A stretch of DNA of 64,000 bases from Dialister sp. UBA7295 (GTDB taxonomy: Bacteria > Bacillota > Negativicutes > Veillonellales > Dialisteraceae). The notes beneath the pieces are model-generated. The model made no database searches, was not told where the DNA came from, and saw only the letters and a program-made list of their open reading frames with translations. How positions within the stretch are numbered: position 1 is the first letter of the stretch; each line of letters starts with the position of its first letter. Of the stretch, positions 46,410 through 53,916 are shown piece by piece. The position numbers and the translations under genes were made by a program. The stretch spans positions 74,074 through 138,073 of the forward strand of contig DKQZ01000032.1 in assembly GCA_002471975.1 (NCBI GenBank). Direction: 5' to 3'.

Positions 46410-47651
46410 ATGGCACACTGCAATGAAAATTATCTGAACCTTCAGGGCGCTTACCTGTTTGCGACAGTCCGCCAGAAGCAGGATACTTATAAGAAAGAAC
46501 ATCCCGATGCCGATATTATTTCCCTGGGAATCGGTGACGTGACCCAGCCCCTGGCACCGGCAGTTATTGAAGCCATGCATAAGGCAGTGGATGAAATGGG
46601 AAAAATGGAGACCTTCAGGGGCTATGGTCCTGAACAGGGGTATCTTTTCCTGCGGGAAGCCATTGCGAAGCATGATTTCCAGGCAAGAGGCTGCGATATT
46701 TCTCCTGATGAAATCTTTGTCAGCGACGGTGCCAAATGCGATACCGGAAATATGCAGGAAATTTTCGCAGAATCTGATATCGTAGCTGTAACTGACCCGG
46801 TTTACCCGGTCTATGTGGACAGCAACGTCATGGCCGGAAGAAGCGGTAAATTCGTGCGGGGATCTTTCGAACGGTTTGAATATCTGCCCTGTTATGAGGA
46901 ATGTGATTTCAAGGCAAATCTTCCTGCCCATGACCCTATGATTATCTATCTCTGCTCCCCGAATAATCCTACCGGCGCCGCATTGAATAAAAAAGACCTC
47001 ACCATGTGGGTAAAATATGCAAAACAGACAGGCTCCGTCATTTTCTTTGATGCGGCTTATGAAGCTTTCATTACGGAAGATGACGTACCGCACAGCATTT
47101 ATGAAATCGAGGGAGCTAAAGAAGTAGCTATCGAATTCCGGTCTTATTCCAAGACTGCCGGCTTTACCGGCGTTCGCTGCGGGTACTGCGTCGTTCCGAA
47201 GGATCTGATGCTGGATACCAGATCCGGTGAAAAGGTATCCGCCAATGCGCTCTGGGACCGCCGTCAGTGCACAAAATTCAATGGCTGCTCCTATATCGTT
47301 CAGCGCGGCGCTGAAGCGGTTTATTCGGAAGAAGGCCAAAAGCAGATCCAGGCGACCCTTGATATTTACAGAAACAATGCGAAAGTCATTCTTGAAGGGG
47401 TCAAGGAATGCGGACTTACTGCCTGCGGTGGGGTGAACAGCCCTTACGTGTGGATGTCCGTACCCGAAGGTATGACCAGCTGGGATTTCTTTGATTTCCT
47501 GCTGAAAGAAGCGCAGATCATCTGCACCCCGGGCTCCGGATTCGGTCCCTGCGGTGAAGGTTATGTAAGGTTTACCTCCTTCAATACACCGGAACTTACG
47601 AAAGAAGCAGTAGCCAGAATGAAAAAAGCCCTGGCAGCACGCAAGAAATGA
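46410..47651 (+). CDS. dapL: LL-diaminopimelate aminotransferase
   Basis: Converts tetrahydrodipicolinate directly to LL-diaminopimelate with glutamate, the short DapL route to lysine and peptidoglycan found in many anaerobes. The 413 residues have SLGIGDVTQPLAPAVIEAM, FRGYGPEQGYLFLREAIA, VTDPVYPVYVDSNVMAG, LCSPNNPTGAALNK and the PLP lysine in SYSKTAGFTGVRCGY. GAGAGGCGA precedes the ATG. It stands alone. Confidence 0.95.
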   Translation: MAHCNENYLNLQGAYLFATVRQKQDTYKKEHPDADIISLGIGDVTQPLAPAVIEAMHKAVDEMGKMETFRGYGPEQGYLFLREAIAKHDFQARGCDISPDEIFVSDGAKCDTGNMQEIFAESDIVAVTDPVYPVYVDSNVMAGRSGKFVRGSFERFEYLPCYEECDFKANLPAHDPMIIYLCSPNNPTGAALNKKDLTMWVKYAKQTGSVIFFDAAYEAFITEDDVPHSIYEIEGAKEVAIEFRSYSKTAGFTGVRCGYCVVPKDLMLDTRSGEKVSANALWDRRQCTKFNGCSYIVQRGAEAVYSEEGQKQIQATLDIYRNNAKVILEGVKECGLTACGGVNSPYVWMSVPEGMTSWDFFDFLLKEAQIICTPGSGFGPCGEGYVRFTSFNTPELTKEAVARMKKALAARKK

Positions 47652-47659
47652 TTGACCGG

Positions 47660-47691
47660 AAATCTACCTTCTTATGGAGGTAGATTTCTCC
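47660..47691 (+). terminator. Probable terminator after dapL
   Basis: Perfect 11-pair stem (47660-47670 with 47679-47689) with an eight-base loop; the trailing T tract is weak. Confidence 0.6.
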
Positions 47692-47727
47692 ATGTATTCA
47701 CATATTTATGAAAAATAAGGAGTTTAT

Positions 47728-48834
47728 ATGAGTACGAATTTGCAGATTGGAATTGTCGGACTTCCAAATGTAGGTAAAAGTACATTGTTTAATGCGATTA
47801 CGAAAGCCGGGGCAGAAGCGGCCAATTTCCCGTTCTGCACCATTGAACCGAATGTAGGAGTTGTAGAAGTACCGGATCACCGGATTTATGATCTTTCCGA
47901 TATGTTCAAGCCTAAGAAAACCACCCCGGCCTTTACCCGTTTTGTCGATATCGCAGGCCTGGTAGCCGGCGCTTCCAAAGGCGAAGGTCTTGGAAATCAG
48001 TTCTTGAGCCATATCCGTGAAACTGACGCCATTGCCCATGTGGTCCGCTGCTTTGAAGATGGAAATATCACTCATGTGGAAGGCTCCATTGATCCTGTGA
48101 GAGATATGGACATTATCAATACAGAACTCTGCCTTGCGGATCTGGAAAGCGTGGATAAGAAGAAGACAAAAACCGCAAAACTGGCCCAGGCAGGTATCAA
48201 AGAGGCTAAAGCTGACTTGCCGGTACTGGAAAAGGTATTTGATGCCCTTCAGGATGGAACTCCGGCCAGGGCTCTCGATCTTTCCGAAGATGATCTGGAA
48301 ATCCTCAAGGAACTGAACCTCATCACCTTAAAACCGGTGCTTTATGTGCTGAATATGGCAGAAGATGATATTGCTGATCCGCTTTCCAATGATTTTGTCA
48401 AGGCTGCCGCAGAACAGGCAGAAAAGGAAAATGCCAAATGGGTGCCCATTTCCGCAGAAATCGAACAGGAAGTTTCTGAACTGGATCCGGAGGAAGCCAA
48501 AGCATTCCTGTCAGATCTTGGAGAAGACGAACCGGGCCTGAACCGGCTGATCCGTACCGCTTACTCCATGCTGGGACTGATTAACTTCTTTACTGTGGGA
48601 CCGGATGAATGCCGCTCCTGGACTGTCCGCGAAGGGACAAAAGCCCCGAAGGCTGCCGGCAAGATTCACAGTGATATCGAGAGAGGCTTTATTCGTGCGG
48701 AAATCGTATCTTATGATGACCTTATGGCCTGCGGCTCCTATGCGGCAGTTCGCGAAAAAGGCCTGCTCCGCGTGGAGGGTAAGGATTATATCATCCAGGA
48801 TGGAGATATCGCGTATTTCCGGTTTAATGTGTAA
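47728..48834 (+). CDS. ychF: Obg-like ATPase YchF
   Basis: Ribosome-associated P-loop ATPase of stress responses. The 368 residues show G1 GIVGLPNVGKSTLFNA, NFPFCTIEPNVG (switch I), FVDIAGLVAGASKGEG (G3), the altered NMAE that replaces NKxD and gives ATP preference, a coiled-coil insert and a C-terminal TGS domain ending DIAYFRFNV. AAGGAG precedes the ATG. It precedes sfsA by 54 bases with a hairpin between. Confidence 0.96.
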   Translation: MSTNLQIGIVGLPNVGKSTLFNAITKAGAEAANFPFCTIEPNVGVVEVPDHRIYDLSDMFKPKKTTPAFTRFVDIAGLVAGASKGEGLGNQFLSHIRETDAIAHVVRCFEDGNITHVEGSIDPVRDMDIINTELCLADLESVDKKKTKTAKLAQAGIKEAKADLPVLEKVFDALQDGTPARALDLSEDDLEILKELNLITLKPVLYVLNMAEDDIADPLSNDFVKAAAEQAEKENAKWVPISAEIEQEVSELDPEEAKAFLSDLGEDEPGLNRLIRTAYSMLGLINFFTVGPDECRSWTVREGTKAPKAAGKIHSDIERGFIRAEIVSYDDLMACGSYAAVREKGLLRVEGKDYIIQDGDIAYFRFNV

Positions 48835-48847
48835 TCTTGAAGACTTT

Positions 48848-48873
48848 AAAAGAGGGCAGAAGCCCTCTTTTCT
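48848..48873 (+). terminator. Terminator between ychF and sfsA
   Basis: Ten-pair stem (48848-48857 with 48862-48871), AGAA loop, T-rich tail that runs into the sfsA ribosome-binding site. Confidence 0.8.
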
Positions 48874-48888
48874 TTCTATGGAGGAAAT

Positions 48889-50040
48889 ATGCCCCGGAAA
48901 ATTTATAAGTCACTAACCGCCGGGCGGTTTCTTGATCGTCCGAACCGTTTCGTCTGTCATGCCGAAGTCAATGGAAAAACAGTCCTCTGTCATATGCCCA
49001 ATCCGGGAAGGATGAGAGAATTGTTATTTCCTGGATCCACACTGTACCTGACACCCAACCGTCCGGGGCTTCGCACCGCTTTCAGGGTGGTGGGGATTGA
49101 GAAAGGCAAAAATCGGGATATATTTTATCTGGATACCACGAAGGCCAATGATGTGGCGGCCTTTCTGGTAGAAAACCACAGGATTCCGGGGTGGGAAGAC
49201 TATGACCTTTTGAACCGGGAAGTGACCATGGGAGACAGCCGGTTCGATCTGCTTCTTGGAAATCAAAGAACCGGGGAAGTATTTCCCGTGGAAGTCAAAT
49301 CCTGCAGCCTTGCCGGTGAGAAAGGGGCTATGTTTCCCGATGCGCCTACGGAGAGGGGAGAAAAACACCTTTCCCACCTGGTCAGGATGGCCGGGGAAGG
49401 GCAGCATGCCGGACTCCTTGTCCTTGTCCATTACGGGAAGGCAGAATGGTTCCTGCCCAATTATCATACGGACCTTGAGCTTTCCAGGACTTTTCTCAAA
49501 GGCATGGACAGCCTCGACTGGAAAGCTGCCGTGATCCCATGGACAAAAGAATTTACCATGCCTCAATCCGTGCGTCTCATCGGCAGCTCGAAAAAAGCGC
49601 TGGAAGAGGAAATGGGGAATGCTGGAGATTATATGATTGTTCTCCGCCTGGAGGCACCCCAAACCATCGCCGTGGGAAGTCTGGGACCGGTTCCGTTTGC
49701 AGAAGGATACTACGTTTATGTGGGTTCAGCGAAAAAGAATCTGGACCAGCGTATGGCCCATCACCGGGCTTTAAGAAAGAAAATGCACTGGCATATGGAC
49801 TACCTCCGAAAAGAGACAGATTTTGTTGGGGCTATCCCGATACGCACATGCGATGATCTTGAACATGACCTCGCCCGGGCACTGTCTGAAATTGCTGATT
49901 GGGATGTGCCGGAATTCGGCTGCAGCGACTGTCACTGCCGTTCGCATTTATTTGGCTTCCGGGAAAATCCGATGCATCTTCCTTCATTCCTCAAAATTGA
50001 GGAACGGTTTGAAATAGACAGACTTCAGAAATATTTTTAA
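48889..50040 (+). CDS. sfsA: SfsA protein fused to a GIY-YIG-like (DUF123) domain
   Basis: Residues 1-232 are SfsA (FLDRPNRFVCHAEVNG, CHMPNPGRMRELLFPG, PVEVKSCSL, FPDAPTERGEKHLSHL), a protein with a restriction-nuclease-like core and OB fold, originally linked to sugar fermentation; its true role is unclear. Residues 246-383 are a DUF123/GIY-YIG-type module (GYYVYVGSAKKNLDQR, HWHMDYLRK, Glu/Asp near 320, GCSDCHCRSHLFGF). The combination suggests a nucleic-acid enzyme. GGAGG stands before the ATG. Closed by a bidirectional terminator shared with lgt. Confidence 0.88.
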   Translation: MPRKIYKSLTAGRFLDRPNRFVCHAEVNGKTVLCHMPNPGRMRELLFPGSTLYLTPNRPGLRTAFRVVGIEKGKNRDIFYLDTTKANDVAAFLVENHRIPGWEDYDLLNREVTMGDSRFDLLLGNQRTGEVFPVEVKSCSLAGEKGAMFPDAPTERGEKHLSHLVRMAGEGQHAGLLVLVHYGKAEWFLPNYHTDLELSRTFLKGMDSLDWKAAVIPWTKEFTMPQSVRLIGSSKKALEEEMGNAGDYMIVLRLEAPQTIAVGSLGPVPFAEGYYVYVGSAKKNLDQRMAHHRALRKKMHWHMDYLRKETDFVGAIPIRTCDDLEHDLARALSEIADWDVPEFGCSDCHCRSHLFGFRENPMHLPSFLKIEERFEIDRLQKYF

Positions 50041-50049
50041 AGGGAAATA

Positions 50050-50090
50050 AAAAAAGTCCGACCGCCTCCATGGTGATCGGACTTCTTTTT
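50050..50090. terminator. Bidirectional terminator between sfsA and lgt
   Basis: Arms with core 50054-50061 and 50077-50084 extended by A/T runs on both sides; the 15-base loop can itself fold. It serves the convergent genes on both strands. Confidence 0.85.
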
Positions 50091-50094
50091 ATTT

Positions 50095-50895
50095 CTATTT
50101 CTTTTGTTCAGGGATTTCCTTTGCGTCTTCCCTGTATTTGAAAGTAAAGTAAAGGAAAACGATACCGGCAGCTGCAAATCCCGCCAGCGCCGTAAGCTGT
50201 GCACTCTTCAGCCCAAATGCAAGGGTACCGTAATCACCGCGGAAAAATTCAAGGAAGAAACGGAGAATTGAATAAAGCATAACATAGAGACAGAATGTGG
50301 TGCCCCTTGCATGCCTGAAACAGGAGTACCAGAGAAGAAGTCCCAGAATCAGAAGATCCCCCTGGCATTCCCAGACTTCTGCCGGCCATAGAGGCTGTGC
50401 TCCATAAGTCTGATAGGCAAGTGTGGTGGAGGGATAAAGAATGCCGAAATCAGAGCCTGTGGGATGCCCGAAGGCATCGCCATTCATGAAATTGGCGATT
50501 CGTCCGACCGCCTGGCCAAAAATAATGGCAGGAGCCACGACATCTGCAAAAGGAAGCACGGGAATTTTATTTTTCTTAAGGAAGACATAACCCGCTGTGC
50601 AGGCGAAGATAACGCCCCCCTGAATGGCCATACCGCCCTGCCAGACGAAAGGAATCTCCAGCAGATGATTATGGTAATACCCCCAGTCAAAGAAAAAGAC
50701 ATCCCACAGCCTTCCGCCGATGATGCCAACGAATGCAATAGTGAGCCCCAGATCAAAAACGCTTTCATGCCAGCCCCGCCCGTCTTTTTTCAGCAGATAA
50801 TAAGCCATGATACAGCCAAGAATGATCCCCAGGGAAAAGAAAATTCCATAGAAACGGATTGGGAAGTCCCCTATAAATGTCACATATTGATGCAT
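50095..50895 (-). CDS. lgt: Prolipoprotein diacylglyceryl transferase
   Basis: First enzyme of lipoprotein maturation: transfers diacylglycerol from phosphatidylglycerol to the lipobox cysteine. The 266-residue protein has about seven hydrophobic segments, the N-terminal FPIRFYGIFFSLGI with the family's invariant R-x-YG, GGRLWDVFFF, and the Lgt signature GRIANFMNGDAFGHPT. AAAGGAG precedes the ATG on the - strand. Own promoter and terminator. Confidence 0.94.
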   Translation of the reverse strand: MHQYVTFIGDFPIRFYGIFFSLGIILGCIMAYYLLKKDGRGWHESVFDLGLTIAFVGIIGGRLWDVFFFDWGYYHNHLLEIPFVWQGGMAIQGGVIFACTAGYVFLKKNKIPVLPFADVVAPAIIFGQAVGRIANFMNGDAFGHPTGSDFGILYPSTTLAYQTYGAQPLWPAEVWECQGDLLILGLLLWYSCFRHARGTTFCLYVMLYSILRFFLEFFRGDYGTLAFGLKSAQLTALAGFAAAGIVFLYFTFKYREDAKEIPEQKK

Positions 50896-50927
50896 AATAC
50901 ACTCCTTTTGATCAATGATTTAATCCA

Positions 50928-50956
50928 ATTATACAATATAAGCGTTCTTTTGTTCA
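50928..50956 (-). promoter_or_regulatory. Promoter of lgt
   Basis: On the - strand TGAACA (50951-50956), 17-base spacer, TATAAT (50928-50933), with TG just upstream of the -10. Confidence 0.65.
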
Positions 50957-51061
50957 GCCGCCGGAAGAGAAAGCCGTACTATAGGGATTAAAATACATAT
51001 ATTTAGAAATGTTCGTTAAATCACATATCAATCTAATGCTCGATTAAAGATAGAATTTTTT

Positions 51062-51080
51062 TATACCTATAGGGGGTATA
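51062..51080. promoter_or_regulatory. CsoR-operator-like palindrome
   Basis: TATACC (51062-51067) and GGTATA (51075-51080) flank TATAGGG. Copper-sensing CsoR operators in Firmicutes have this form: TA(T)ACC arms around a G-rich centre. A CsoR-type gene is at 15320 in this window. The nearest genes are lgt and a response regulator, not copper genes, so the target is uncertain. Confidence 0.5.
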
Positions 51081-51288
51081 GGTACAAGATGGCAGATTAA
51101 TTTTAAAACAACTGGAAAATTTGAGACCCTTATTTCTATGAACCATGAAAATAATCAGATTTTATCGATGATTTCAAAGATACCGCAAATTCTGTATGAT
51201 CCGGAAAAGCATTGAAACCCGGGATTTTTCATGAGAATCAATATTAGATAAAAACTAATGGAATACTTTTATTTTTTACAGAAAATGC

Positions 51289-51316
51289 TTGAAATCATAC
51301 AATCTCATGGTATGAT
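51289..51316 (+). promoter_or_regulatory. Promoter of the response-regulator gene
   Basis: TTGAAA (51289-51294), 16-base spacer, extended -10 TGG-TATGAT (51311-51316). The leader before the start codon is about 127 bases. Confidence 0.6.
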
Positions 51317-51449
51317 GTTCATAGAGAAATAAAACTCTATTCAAGAGTTTGCTTTAGCTGTATTTCAGAAACGACAATAATAATAATCATGTTTCCAGAA
51401 TAATAACAATGATGCAGCGCTTTTCCTTTTGTTATTGGGAGGTACAAGA

Positions 51450-52130
51450 ATGAGAAACTGTGTTTTAGTCATCGAACATGATCCAAGTGTAAGCCGTTTT
51501 ATGCAGATGAAGCTGGAAGAAGTCGGCTTTTCCTGCCTTGTGGATAATACGGGGGATTCTGCAGTTGATCTGGCCGGACAGAGACAGGCTGAACTGATCG
51601 TACTGGATCCGGATGAACCACTGAAAAATGGCCAGGAAATTCTTAATAAAGTTCGGGAAGTCAGCCCCGTTCCGGTTATTTATCTTTCCTCTGACAGCAG
51701 TGTGGATGCCAAGGTTAATGCGCTTAATGCCGGCGCAGATGACTATATGACAAAACCCTATGCCACCAAAGAACTGATTGCCAGAATCCGTTCGGCTCTC
51801 CGCCGTCATGAAGAACCGAAAGTCATTGTAGATCCGGCTTTCACTATCGGCGATTTATCTATTTATCCGGATCGCCATGAAGTCCGCGCAGGAGATGAGA
51901 TCATCGATCTGACTAAAAAAGAATTCGATCTTCTCCTTTTCCTTGCAAAGAATAAGAACCGCGTTATCAAGAGAGAAGAAATTCTGGAAAAGGTCTGGGG
52001 CTACGGCTATGCAGGAAAGACGAATATCGTGGACGTGTATATCCGTTATCTCAGAAGCAAGATTGATGAAAAAGTAGGCAAAAAATATATTCATACCGTC
52101 CGCGGCATCGGATATGCTGCCAGAGACTGA
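51450..52130 (+). CDS. OmpR/PhoB-family response regulator, orphan
   Basis: The 226 residues contain a receiver domain (1-117) and a winged-helix DNA-binding domain (125-226; DLTKKEFDLLLFLAKNKNRV, VDVYIRYLRSKIDEK, TVRGIGYAARD). The phosphoacceptor Asp53 (IVLDPDEP) and Lys102 (YMTKPY) are present, but the acidic pair that binds magnesium reads Glu9-His10 instead of Glu/Asp-Asp, and LPGMDG is replaced by EPLKNG. Phosphorylation may be weak or atypical. No histidine kinase is adjacent. ATG 51450 follows GGGAGG. rnmV starts right after its stop. Confidence 0.88.
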   Translation: MRNCVLVIEHDPSVSRFMQMKLEEVGFSCLVDNTGDSAVDLAGQRQAELIVLDPDEPLKNGQEILNKVREVSPVPVIYLSSDSSVDAKVNALNAGADDYMTKPYATKELIARIRSALRRHEEPKVIVDPAFTIGDLSIYPDRHEVRAGDEIIDLTKKEFDLLLFLAKNKNRVIKREEILEKVWGYGYAGKTNIVDVYIRYLRSKIDEKVGKKYIHTVRGIGYAARD

Positions 52131-52131
52131 T

Positions 52132-52674
52132 ATGATCAGGCAGGTTATAGTAGTGGAAGGCAAATCGGATATCGCCCGCGTCAGGATGGCTGTGGATGCA
52201 GATCTGATTGCGACCGGTGGTTTTTCGATAAGGAAAGAGACACTGGACCGGATCCGGTCAGCCTATGAAAAAAGAGGAATCATCATCCTGACAGACCCTG
52301 ATGGACCGGGCGAACGGATCCGCCGCCGCCTGTCCCTGCTTTTCCCCAATGCACTGCATGCTTTTGTACCCAAAAAAGAAGCGTCCCTGCCGCATGATGT
52401 CGGTATAGAAGATGCTTCGCCTGAATCCATTCGCAAGGCGCTCTCCACACTTCGGCTTTTTTATCAGGAGGATTCCGAGGTCTTTACCATAAAGGACCTT
52501 TTTGATGCCGGACTGGCCGGAAAAGAAAATTCCGCACAGCAGAGGGCTGATGTGGGAGCTCTGCTGGGAATAGGATACGGGAATGGCAAACAGTTCGTTA
52601 AAAGGCTTAATCATTATGGAATTACCCGGGAAGAATGGGATAAAGCCATCGGATTGAGCCGGGAGGTGCCCTGA
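52132..52674 (+). CDS. rnmV: Ribonuclease M5
   Basis: Toprim-domain endonuclease that trims 5S rRNA precursor. The 180 residues show VIVVEGKSDIARVR (Toprim Glu), ILTDPDGPGERIRRRL (the DxDxxG motif, here DPDGPGE) and the C-terminal M5 domain (GIGYGNGKQFVKRLNHYGITREEW). ATG 52132 matches the family start (MIRQVIVVEGK); ATG 52114 inside the response-regulator gene is an alternative, and neither has a strong ribosome-binding site. The stop overlaps rsmA, the normal rnmV-rsmA pair. Confidence 0.92.
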   Translation: MIRQVIVVEGKSDIARVRMAVDADLIATGGFSIRKETLDRIRSAYEKRGIIILTDPDGPGERIRRRLSLLFPNALHAFVPKKEASLPHDVGIEDASPESIRKALSTLRLFYQEDSEVFTIKDLFDAGLAGKENSAQQRADVGALLGIGYGNGKQFVKRLNHYGITREEWDKAIGLSREVP

Positions 52675-53531
52675 TGCTGGATGCGAATCTGGCTGACCGA
52701 CAGGTTGTCCAATATATCATTAAGAGGTTTGGAATTCATGCCAAACACAAACTGGGGCAGAATTTCCTGATCCGTCCGGATGTGGTGGCAGCCATAGCGG
52801 AAGCAGCGGAGCTGGGACCGGGAATTCCGGTTATGGAGATAGGTGCCGGTATTGGCACATTGACTCAGGCCCTGGCCGAGACCGGCGCTGATGTTATTTC
52901 ATTTGAACTTGACCAAAGTCTGGAAAGAGTCCTGTCCCATACGCTGGAACATTATAATAATGTCAGGATTATTTATGAAGATGTTCTGAAAACGGATTTA
53001 AAGGAAATCCTTGGAGCCAGGGAATGGCGGTGTGCTGCAAATCTGCCTTACTATATCACAACACCTATCCTTCTATCCCTGATCCAGTCAGACCTTCCGA
53101 TTTCGCTTTTTGTATTCATGATGCAGAAGGAAGTGGCGGACCGTATCCTTGCTGAGCCCGGCTCAAAAGATTATGGGGCGCTGACGCTGGCAGTCAATTT
53201 TGACTGCACTGCGGAAAGAGTCCTTGATATCCCCCCTTCTGCATTTATTCCAAGACCCCAGGTCACTTCCACAGTCCTTAAAATAAGGCGCCGCAGCAGT
53301 CCCGCGGTGCAGGTGAAGGAACGGAAGCTTTTCGAGAGGCTGGTTAAAATGGGTTTCGGTCAAAGACGGAAAGTCTTTACCAATGCGATGAAAGCAGGGG
53401 GAATTCCTGCCGAATGGATTCAACCCATTCTTGAAAAAGCCGGAATTGATGGCAAAAGGCGGGGAGAGACTTTCTCTATGGAGGAATACGGACGTCTTGC
53501 CGATTCCTGGTATGATAAAATTCACGAGTGA
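52674..53531 (+). CDS. rsmA: 16S rRNA dimethyladenosine transferase (KsgA)
   Basis: Dimethylates A1518 and A1519 in 16S rRNA. The 285 residues have KHKLGQNFLIRPDVV, SAM motif VMEIGAGIGTLTQALAE, and the catalytic NLPYYITTPIL, then MMQKEVADRI and the C-terminal helical domain. The ATG overlaps the rnmV stop (TGATG). Confidence 0.95.
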   Translation: MLDANLADRQVVQYIIKRFGIHAKHKLGQNFLIRPDVVAAIAEAAELGPGIPVMEIGAGIGTLTQALAETGADVISFELDQSLERVLSHTLEHYNNVRIIYEDVLKTDLKEILGAREWRCAANLPYYITTPILLSLIQSDLPISLFVFMMQKEVADRILAEPGSKDYGALTLAVNFDCTAERVLDIPPSAFIPRPQVTSTVLKIRRRSSPAVQVKERKLFERLVKMGFGQRRKVFTNAMKAGGIPAEWIQPILEKAGIDGKRRGETFSMEEYGRLADSWYDKIHE

Positions 53532-53630
53532 AAAGAGAGCAGGTTCTTCGGAGCCTGTTTTTATTTGATGCAAAGTCCCGCTTTCCGGACGACGGAGATT
53601 TTTGCAATGACCTTTCCGGGATTGCTGCAC

Positions 53631-53659
53631 TTTACAAAAGGAATAGCCGGCGCTATAAT
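53631..53659 (+). promoter_or_regulatory. Promoter of the serS leader
   Basis: TTTACA (53631-53636), 17-base spacer, perfect TATAAT (53654-53659). Confidence 0.8.
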
Positions 53660-53665
53660 AGGAAC

Positions 53666-53875
53666 AACGCAGGGAAAGAGAGTGTTTTTCTAAGATGTAT
53701 CCAGAGACAGGACGGCCGGTGAGAGTCCTGACAAAAGAGAAAGACTTCCACTCAGGAGCGGCTGATGAAGAATCGGACGGCTGGTAACCGATAAAAGACC
53801 GTGAGCCGGCTTTTGCAAATTGGGTGGTACCGCGATGACTTCGTCCCATAGGGGAGGAAGTTTTTTTATTTTATT
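53666..53875 (+). promoter_or_regulatory. T-box riboswitch controlling serS
   Basis: Leader RNA that reads the charge of tRNA(Ser) and stops or allows transcription. The T-box sequence GGTGGTACCGCG is at 53823-53834, followed by a terminator hairpin (about 53838-53860) and seven Ts. Stem I shows the AGAGAG bulge region near 53676, a GGTGAGA apical loop near 53718 and a likely specifier TCC (Ser) at 53747-53749 followed by A. Uncharged tRNA would pair with the T-box and favour the antiterminator. Confidence 0.93.
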
Positions 53876-53916
53876 CTCACAAAGAGGATAACGATTCATT
53901 ACAGGGAGATGTAAGT

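Larger units (their letters stand above)
50896..51449. other. 554-base intergenic region between lgt and the response regulator
   Basis: No gene can be supported; a 25-codon frame at 51138-51215 has no ribosome-binding site. It holds the lgt promoter (-), a CsoR-operator-like palindrome at 51062-51080, and the promoter and 127-base leader of the response-regulator gene. The leader has a small AAACTC/GAGTTT hairpin at 51332-51350. Confidence 0.65.
53532..53916. other. Intergenic region with serS T-box leader
   Basis: The 385 bases between rsmA and serS contain a promoter at 53631-53659, the T-box RNA and its terminator, and no protein gene that I can support. Open frames across it are by-products of the structured RNA. 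Confidence 0.8.

Noticed and set aside
51138..51215. 25-codon frame after the CsoR-like palindrome
   Set aside because: No ribosome-binding site, no similarity, and AT-rich sequence makes such frames common.
53528..53722. 64-codon frame after rsmA
   Set aside because: It runs through the serS promoter and the 5' half of the T-box leader, which explain the sequence.
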